Below the pieces are notes generated by a model that was given only the letters and a program-made list of their open reading frames with translations, was not told where the DNA came from and made no database searches. Below are positions 58,720 to 64,000 of a stretch of DNA of 64,000 nt, piece by piece. Position numbers and translations under genes: made by a program. Source of the DNA: Rhodopseudomonas_A palustris_F (GTDB lineage: Bacteria > Pseudomonadota > Alphaproteobacteria > Rhizobiales > Xanthobacteraceae); NCBI RefSeq assembly GCF_000013745.1, contig NC_007925.1:5332001-5396000 (forward strand), in the 5' to 3' direction. The stretch's first letter is position 1. Every line of letters starts with the position of its first letter.

Positions 58720-59604
58720 ATGCGACGCTTTTGGCAAACCGCGAGTCTCGTCTTCACCGCCCTCACCGCGGCAATCCCCGCCGCTCATGCCCAGGACCGC
58801 ATCGACGTGGTCGCCAGCTTCTCGATCCTGGCGGATTTCGTCCGCAACGTCGGCGGCGATCGGGTTCAGGTCGCCACCCTAGTGGGCCCCGGCGGCGACG
58901 CTCATGTTTATACGCCGACGCCCGCGGATGCGAAGAAGATCACCGCCGCCAAGCTGGTGATCATCAACGGCCTCGGCTTCGAGGGCTGGCTGCCGCGCCT
59001 GGTGAAATCGTCGGGCGGCAAGGCGCAGGTCGCCACCGCCACCACTGGCATCACACCGCGCAAGCTCGAAGGCCACGCCGATCCGCACGCCTGGCAGTCG
59101 GTCCCGAATGCTAAGATCTACGTCGCCAACATCCGCGACGCCTTGAGCGGCGCCGATCCCGCCGGCGCCGACACCTACCGCGCCAACGCCGAGAGCTATC
59201 TCGCCAAACTCGACGCGCTGGACGGCGAGATTCGCGCCGCGGTGGCGAAAATCCCGAGCGAGCGGCGCAAGGTGATCTCCACCCACGACGCCTTCGGCTA
59301 CTTCGCCGAGGCCTATGGCATCGCCTTCATCGCCCCGCAGGGGGTCTCCACCGAATCCGAGATCAGCGCCAAGGACATCGCCCGCATCATCAAACAGGTG
59401 AAGGCGGAAAAGCTGCCGGCGGTGTTCCTGGAGAGCATCAGCGACCCGCGGCTGATGCGCCGGATCGCAGCCGAGACCGGCGCCAAGGTCGGCGGCTCGC
59501 TGTATTCCGACAGTCTGACCGACGAAAAGGGCGAGGCCCCCACTTACATTGATATGGTCAGGTACAATATAAAGACGCTGACGAGCGCGCTGACCACCGA
59601 GTAA
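58720..59604 (+). CDS. znuA: Zinc/manganese ABC transporter substrate-binding protein
   Basis: This 294-aa periplasmic protein of the ZnuA/TroA cluster A-I family binds the metal ion for import. It has a signal peptide (LVFTALTAAIPAAHAQ, cleavage after residue about 24). Metal ligands are likely the His in GGDAHVYTPTP, the His in GHADPHAWQSV, the His in STHDAFGYFAE and the Asp in GGSLYSDSLTDE. It lacks the long His/Asp loop common in ZnuA of enteric bacteria, which may be offset by the His-rich 62-aa protein upstream. The start is ATG 58720. Confidence 0.9.
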   Translation: MRRFWQTASLVFTALTAAIPAAHAQDRIDVVASFSILADFVRNVGGDRVQVATLVGPGGDAHVYTPTPADAKKITAAKLVIINGLGFEGWLPRLVKSSGGKAQVATATTGITPRKLEGHADPHAWQSVPNAKIYVANIRDALSGADPAGADTYRANAESYLAKLDALDGEIRAAVAKIPSERRKVISTHDAFGYFAEAYGIAFIAPQGVSTESEISAKDIARIIKQVKAEKLPAVFLESISDPRLMRRIAAETGAKVGGSLYSDSLTDEKGEAPTYIDMVRYNIKTLTSALTTE

Positions 59605-59652
59605 GGGACTGCCCTGGCTCCGGCGCGACTCAACCAGAATCCCGCCGGAGTC

Positions 59653-60708
59653 ATGATGTCTGAAACGACCGCTGCAAAAATTCCCGTCACCGTGCTGACC
59701 GGCTATCTCGGCGCCGGCAAGACCACCCTCCTCAACCGCATCCTGTCGGAGAACCACGGCAAGAAATACGCGGTGATCGTCAACGAATTCGGCGAAATCG
59801 GCATCGACAACGACCTGATCATCGGCGCCGACGAAGAAGTGTTCGAGATGAACAACGGCTGCATCTGCTGCACCGTGCGCGGCGATCTGGTGCGCATCCT
59901 CGGCGGGCTGATGAAGCGCAAAGGCAAGTTCGACGCCATCATCGTCGAGACGACTGGATTGGCCGATCCGGCGCCGGTGGCGCAGACTTTTTTCGTCGAC
60001 GAGGACGTGATGGCGAGTTCGCGGCTCGACGCCGTGGTGACGGTGGCCGACGCCAAATGGCTCAGCGAACGGCTGAAGGACGCGCCTGAAGCGAAGAATC
60101 AGATCGCCTTCGCCGACGTCATCGTGCTGAACAAGACCGACCTGGTCAGCAAGGCCGAACTCGCCGAAGTCGAAGCGCGGATCCGCGCCATCAACCCCTA
60201 CGCCAAGCTGCACCGCACCGAGCGCTGCCAGGTCGCGCTCGCCGACGTGCTGGAGCGCGGCGCCTTCGACCTCGACCGCATCCTCGAGATCGAACCGCAG
60301 TTTCTCGAAGCCGGCGACGATCACGACCATGATCACCACGATCACGATCAGCACCACCATGCTCACGATCATGGTCATAACCATGGCGGCCTGAAGCACT
60401 ATCACGACGAGGACATGCAATCGCTGGCGCTGAAGAGCGACAAGCCGGTCGATCCCGCCAAGTTCATGCCGTGGCTGCAGCAACTGATCGCCGCCGAGGG
60501 CGGCAAGATCCTGCGCTCCAAAGGCATTCTCTCTTTCACCGGCGACGACGACCGCTACGTGTTTCAGGGCGTGCACATGATGCTGGAAGGCGATCATCAG
60601 CGCGCCTGGAAGGACGGCGAAGCACGGCAAAGCCGGCTCGTCTTCATCGGTCGCGACCTGCCCGAGCAGGTGATCCGCGACGGCTTCGAACAATGCATCG
60701 CCGCGTGA
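59653..60708 (+). CDS. CobW/COG0523-type GTPase metallochaperone, His-rich
   Basis: This 351-aa protein belongs to COG0523 G3E GTPases, several of which deliver zinc to enzymes when zinc is short. Motifs are the P-loop TGYLGAGKTTL (residues 16-26), the metal motif NGCICCTV (Cys 70, 72, 73), ETTGLADPAPV and NKTDLV (about 159). A His/Asp-rich stretch (about residues 222-246, more than ten His) precedes the CobW C-terminal domain. The gene follows znuA by 48 bases, so a place in the zinc regulon is likely. The start is ATG 59653 or 59656. Its stop overlaps the WD40 gene start by 1 base. Confidence 0.92.
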   Translation: MMSETTAAKIPVTVLTGYLGAGKTTLLNRILSENHGKKYAVIVNEFGEIGIDNDLIIGADEEVFEMNNGCICCTVRGDLVRILGGLMKRKGKFDAIIVETTGLADPAPVAQTFFVDEDVMASSRLDAVVTVADAKWLSERLKDAPEAKNQIAFADVIVLNKTDLVSKAELAEVEARIRAINPYAKLHRTERCQVALADVLERGAFDLDRILEIEPQFLEAGDDHDHDHHDHDQHHHAHDHGHNHGGLKHYHDEDMQSLALKSDKPVDPAKFMPWLQQLIAAEGGKILRSKGILSFTGDDDRYVFQGVHMMLEGDHQRAWKDGEARQSRLVFIGRDLPEQVIRDGFEQCIAA

Positions 60709-61727
60709 TGGACGAGTTCGACCCGGCCGGACCGGCAGACTCCATCGCCTCGGTCACCGACCGGGTGCGTAGCATCGACCTCGGCGGGCCGGCGAGTGCC
60801 GCATATTTTCTCGGCACCACGCTGGTGGTCGTCGGCGCCGAGGAAACCGTGACGCTGCTCGACGCCGCCGGCGAAAGCTCGCGCGTCGAGGTGAGTAGTG
60901 GTGCGATTCTCAGCGCCGCCAGCGACGGCAAGCGGGTGGTGATCGGCGCCGACGACGGCAAATTGAGCGCGCTCGACGCTTGTGGCAAACTTCAGGCACT
61001 CGCCAACGACCCGAAACGACGCTGGATCGACAATGTGGCGCTACATCCCGACGGCGCGATCGCCTGGTCGGCCGGTAAATTCGCCTTTGTGCGGAGCCCG
61101 AAGGGCGAGGAGAAATTTTTCGAGGTGCCCTCCACGGTCGGCGGCCTCGCCTTCGCCCCGAAGGGCATGCGGCTCGCGATCGCGCATTACAACGGCGTGA
61201 CGCTGTGGTTCCCCAACATGGCGGCGAACGCCGAAATGCTGGAATGGGCCGGCTCGCATCTCGGCGTGGTGTTCAGCCCGGACAACAAATTTCTGGTCAC
61301 CACCATGCACGAGCCGGCGATGCACGGCTGGCGGCTCGCCGATCAGCAGCACATGCGGATGAGCGGCTATCCCGGACGGGTGCGCTCGATCTCCTGGACC
61401 GCCGGCGGCAAGGGTCTCGCGACTTCCGGCGCCGACAGCGTGATCATCTGGCCGTTCGCCGCCAAGGACGGACCGATGGGCAAGCAGCCGGCGATGCTGG
61501 CACCGTTGCAGGCGCGGGTTTCGGCGGTGGCCTGCCATCCGAAGCAGGACTTGCTCGCCGCTGGCTATAGCGACGGCACCGTCTTGATGGTGCGGATCAC
61601 CGACGGCGCGGAAATATTGGTGCGCCGCAACGGCAAGGGCGCGGTGACGGCCTTGGCCTGGAGCGGCAATGGCGCGACATTGGGATTCGCCGCCGACGAC
61701 GGCGAGGCAGGGCTGCTGACGCTGTAG
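60708..61727 (+). CDS. WD40-repeat protein coupled to CobW-type gene
   Basis: This 339-aa cytoplasmic protein has about seven degenerate WD40 repeats forming a beta-propeller. Examples are VVIGADDGKLSALDACGKL, LAIAHYNGVTLWFP, LATSGADSVIIWPF and LAAGYSDGTVLMVRI. There is no signal peptide, membrane segment or enzyme motif, so it is probably a protein-binding platform. Its ATG 60708 overlaps the CobW stop (TGATG), so the two are translationally coupled and likely act together, perhaps as client adaptor and chaperone. That pairing is inferred from gene order only. Confidence 0.85.
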   Translation: MDEFDPAGPADSIASVTDRVRSIDLGGPASAAYFLGTTLVVVGAEETVTLLDAAGESSRVEVSSGAILSAASDGKRVVIGADDGKLSALDACGKLQALANDPKRRWIDNVALHPDGAIAWSAGKFAFVRSPKGEEKFFEVPSTVGGLAFAPKGMRLAIAHYNGVTLWFPNMAANAEMLEWAGSHLGVVFSPDNKFLVTTMHEPAMHGWRLADQQHMRMSGYPGRVRSISWTAGGKGLATSGADSVIIWPFAAKDGPMGKQPAMLAPLQARVSAVACHPKQDLLAAGYSDGTVLMVRITDGAEILVRRNGKGAVTALAWSGNGATLGFAADDGEAGLLTL

Positions 61728-61815
61728 CCTGCTGAAGCTGTGGACCCGGAGCGCTTCGGCGCCCGGAACTTTGCTATTGGTCGGTCGTTGTTCCCGCACA
61801 TCCGAGTGCAGGCTC

Positions 61816-62145
61816 ATGACGAAACTCGAAAGGACACGCGCCTTGAAACGAGATTTAGCTCTCGCCGGACTGATGGTTGCGGCGGGACTGACGATCTCCG
61901 CGGTGTCGTTCGCGGAATTGGCGAGCCAGCCCAATGTGGCGCAGGCCACGCCGCCGCTGCAGTCGACGCCGGGTGCCGAGACCAAGCCGACCGCACCCGA
62001 CGAGCCCGGCACTACCGGGAGCCGCCCGCACGAGGTCGCGCCGCAGCCGGCGCGGCCCGATGCCGAGGCGATCGACGCCGGCGCCAAGCCGGCGTTGCCG
62101 CCGGCCCCGGCCGAGAAAGTCGGCGATCCGATTCCAACGAAGTAA
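61816..62145 (+). CDS. Small Pro-rich exported or membrane-anchored protein
   Basis: I do not recognise a family. The 109-aa protein has one N-terminal hydrophobic segment (LALAGLMVAAGLTISAVSFAELA, about residues 12-35), either signal peptide or anchor. A low-complexity tail follows, rich in Pro, Ala, Thr and Glu (TPPLQSTPGAETKPTAPDEP and more). Composition suggests a periplasmic linker-like or unstructured protein. The start is ATG 61816; the frame upstream (61771) lacks a plausible start. It lies 88 bases after the WD40 gene, same strand, but membership of the zinc operon is uncertain. Confidence 0.55.
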   Translation: MTKLERTRALKRDLALAGLMVAAGLTISAVSFAELASQPNVAQATPPLQSTPGAETKPTAPDEPGTTGSRPHEVAPQPARPDAEAIDAGAKPALPPAPAEKVGDPIPTK

Positions 62146-62167
62146 TCAATCGAACTGACTGCTGCAC

Positions 62168-62303
62168 GTGCCCCGGACGCAGCGCGCCGCGTAAGCGGCG
62201 TGATGCGAGCCGGGGCCGTTACGCGGACGGCGCTTGTCGCGTGCTGGCTTTGGAACGGTCCCGGCTCGCGGGGCAGCGCAAAGAGCGCTGCCCCGCGTCC
62301 GGG
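62168..62303. repeat. Palindromic intergenic repeat, family F copy 2
   Basis: Starts GTGCCCCGGACGCAGCGCGC and ends CTGCCCCGCGTCCGGG, with inner GAGCCGGGGCCGTTACG and AACGGTCCCGGCTCG as an inverted match. It lies in the convergent gap before the homospermidine synthase gene and resembles the element at 21702. Confidence 0.78.
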
Positions 62304-62320
62304 ATACAAGCTGAGCGAAC

Positions 62321-63757
62321 TCAGCGAACCAGCACGTTGCGGAACTGCCACGGATCGGTGGCGTCGATGTCTTCCGGGAACAGGCCGGGGCGATCGCTGA
62401 GCGGAGTCCAATCGGTGTAGAAGCCTTTCACCGGGCCGAGATACGGCGTCTGCACTTCGAGGCAGCGGCGGAAGTCCAATTCGTCGGCTTCGACGATGCC
62501 GGCATTGGGATTTTCCAGCGCCCACACCATGCCGGCGAGCACCGCCGACGACACCTGCATGCCGGTGGCGTTCTGATACGGGCAGACCTCGCGGGTTTCC
62601 TCGATCGAGAGCTGCGAGCCGTACCAATAGGCGTTCTTGGCGTGGCCATAGACCAGCACGCCCAACTCGTCGATGCCGTCCTCGATCTCGTTCTCGTCCA
62701 GAATGTGCCACTTCGGCTGCATCTTGCCGGTGGCGCCGAACATTTCGTGCAACGACAACACCGCGTCGTTGGCCGGGTGATAGGCGTAGTGGCAGGTCGG
62801 GCGGTACACCACGTTCTGGCCGTCGCGCACGGTCAAGTAGTCGGCAATCGAGATCGACTCGTTGTGGGTGACCAGGAAGCCGTATTGCGCACCGGGGGTC
62901 GGGCACCAGGAGCGAACCCGGGTGTTGGCGCCGGGCTGCAGCAGATAGATCGCCGCACCGCAGCCTTCGGTGTGGGTGCGGCCGTTGTCCGGCATCCATT
63001 TCTCATGGGTGCCCCAGCCGAGCTCGGCCGGCTGCAAGCCTTCGGAAACGAAGCCTTCGACCGACCAGGTGTTGACGAACACGTTCATCGGCTTCGGCTT
63101 CTTCGAGCGCTGGGTGTCACGCTCGGCGATGTGGATGCCCTTGACGCCGAGCTTCTGCGCCAATTGCCCCCAGCCTTCGCGGCTCTTCGGCTCGTTGATC
63201 TCGGTGCCGGTGTCTTTCGCGATGTCGAGCAGCGCCTGCTTGACGAACCACGACACCATGCCGGGATTGGCGCCGCAGGTGGAGACCGCGGTGGTGGCGC
63301 CTTCGCCGGCCTTGGCCTTGGCGGCGAGCAGGGTCTCGCGCAGCGCGTAGTTGGAGCGCTTCTCCGGGCCGGCGCTCTTGTCGAAATAGAAGCCCAGCCA
63401 CGGCTCGACCACGGTGTCGATATAGAGCGCGCCGATTTCCTGGCACATCGTCATGATGTCGACCGAGCCGGTGTCGACCGACAGGTTGACGCAGAAGCCC
63501 TGGCCGCCGCCTTCGGTCAAAAGCGGGATCAGCAATTCGCGGAAATTGTCCTTGGTCACCGCCGAGCTGATGAAGCGCACGCCATGCTTCTTCGCCAGTT
63601 CGCCGTCCTCGTGCGGATCGATGATGACGAAGCGCTGCTTGTCATATTCGAAATGCCGCTCGATCAAAGGCAGCGTGCCTTTGCCGATCGAGCCGAAGCC
63701 GATCATCACGATGGGGCCGGAAATCTTGGCGTGGATTGTGGCGGCGGGGGCGGGCAT
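62321..63757 (-). CDS. hss: Homospermidine synthase
   Basis: Homospermidine synthase makes sym-homospermidine from putrescine using NAD as a catalytic cofactor; this polyamine is characteristic of many Rhizobiales, and a classic example comes from a Rhodopseudomonas/Blastochloris relative. The 478-aa length matches. The NAD-binding motif is MIGFGSIGKGTLPLI (about residues 19-33). Further conserved blocks are SVDTGSVDIMTMCQEIGALYIDT, TCGANPGMVSWFVKQAL, and HNESISIADYL. The start is ATG 63757. It lies alone; a RidA-family gene follows upstream on the same strand. Confidence 0.95.
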   Translation of the reverse strand: MPAPAATIHAKISGPIVMIGFGSIGKGTLPLIERHFEYDKQRFVIIDPHEDGELAKKHGVRFISSAVTKDNFRELLIPLLTEGGGQGFCVNLSVDTGSVDIMTMCQEIGALYIDTVVEPWLGFYFDKSAGPEKRSNYALRETLLAAKAKAGEGATTAVSTCGANPGMVSWFVKQALLDIAKDTGTEINEPKSREGWGQLAQKLGVKGIHIAERDTQRSKKPKPMNVFVNTWSVEGFVSEGLQPAELGWGTHEKWMPDNGRTHTEGCGAAIYLLQPGANTRVRSWCPTPGAQYGFLVTHNESISIADYLTVRDGQNVVYRPTCHYAYHPANDAVLSLHEMFGATGKMQPKWHILDENEIEDGIDELGVLVYGHAKNAYWYGSQLSIEETREVCPYQNATGMQVSSAVLAGMVWALENPNAGIVEADELDFRRCLEVQTPYLGPVKGFYTDWTPLSDRPGLFPEDIDATDPWQFRNVLVR

Positions 63758-63829
63758 CGGCGAAATCTCCAGGACTAACTTGGCGGCGACGCGATCGTCG
63801 CCGCGCGGGATTGGGGAAGGTGTTGAGGC

Positions 63830-64000
63830 TCAGGCCGAGCGGCGCTTGGCGGTGACTTCGATCTCGATCTTCATCTCCGGCTTGAACAGCGCCGCAACCG
63901 TGACGATGGTGCAGGCCGGACGGATCTCGCTGAGATGCTCGCCGCACACCGCGAACACCGCATCGGCGTCCTTGGGGTCGGTGATGTAGTAGGTCGCCCG
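63830..64000 (-). CDS. RidA/YjgF-family protein, 5' part beyond window
   Basis: Only the last 56 residues are in the window; the start lies to the right of base 64000. RidA proteins are small trimers that hydrolyse reactive enamine/imine intermediates, and related subfamilies have other roles. The tail contains the family segment EIRPACTIVTVAALFKPEMK and ends KIEIEVTAKRRSA. Where canonical RidA has an arginine (PAR motif), this one has a cysteine (PAC; codon checked in frame at 63911-63913). That suggests a different subfamily with altered chemistry. It reads towards homospermidine synthase, 72 bases away. Confidence 0.85.
   Translation of the reverse strand, partial: RATYYITDPKDADAVFAVCGEHLSEIRPACTIVTVAALFKPEMKIEIEVTAKRRSA

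Overview
The window reads as chromosomal DNA of an alphaproteobacterium of the Bradyrhizobium/Rhodopseudomonas group (Nitrobacteraceae), most likely a Rhodopseudomonas-like purple bacterium. Reasons: uniformly high GC; 5-aminolevulinate synthase (hemA) instead of the glutamyl-tRNA route; paired b and b' subunits of ATP synthase Fo; a class I aldolase beside pgk; homospermidine synthase; the O2-independent ubiquinone genes ubiT/ubiU/ubiV; two exact FixK/FNR-type boxes; and several families of short palindromic intergenic repeats typical of this group. This is inference from gene content; no rRNA or tRNA gene lies in the window.

Layout. 1-5.7 kb: central carbon genes pgk (cut by the left edge) and class I fba, split by a mazEF-like toxin-antitoxin pair, then a ThiE-like protein, an exported Sel1-repeat protein and an inositol-monophosphatase. 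6-11.3 kb: a quinone module, with ubiT-ubiU-ubiV plus an unknown 143-aa gene on one strand, ubiD-ubiX on the other, and a FixK-type box in the shared promoter gap. 11.7-15.9 kb: FkbM methyltransferase, signal peptidase I, TldD, IalB. 16.3-26.1 kb: the aa3 cytochrome oxidase cluster coxB-coxA-ctaB-small CoxF-like-ctaG-coxC-DUF983-SURF1, then thrC and an M16 peptidase. 26.1-33.3 kb: GNAT, an exported protein, ybgC, two more toxin-antitoxin pairs, and the ruvB/cdd/ruvA/ruvC/yebC group broken up by palindromic repeats. 33.4-39.6 kb: two chemoreceptors with a decayed third receptor tail between them, and an orphan cobalamin-type radical SAM protein. 39.8-44.2 kb: ymdB-like phosphatase, 5-formyltetrahydrofolate cyclo-ligase, a probable 6S RNA, and the Fo operon atpI-B-E-F'-F. 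44.5-52.9 kb: small enzymes, an MHS-family transporter and a CrbS/CrbR-like two-component pair. 53-55.6 kb: hemA behind a second FixK-type box, and a metallo-beta-lactamase-fold hydrolase. 55.8-62.1 kb: an Omp25/31-type porin-like protein, then a Zur-type operator followed by a His-rich mini membrane protein, znuC-znuB-znuA, a CobW-type metallochaperone and a WD40 protein. 62.3-64 kb: homospermidine synthase and the tail of a RidA-family gene.

Themes. Oxygen-dependent regulation links the two FixK-type boxes (quinone and haem synthesis). Zinc limitation links about 5 kb from the Zur-type box through the transporter to the CobW/WD40 pair. No phage, insertion sequence, CRISPR array or secretion system is visible. 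The least explained items are the Zur-cluster accessory proteins (62-aa His-rich protein and WD40 partner), the 143-aa gene behind ubiTUV, the chemoreceptor remnant, and the mosaic repeats inside the ruv region.
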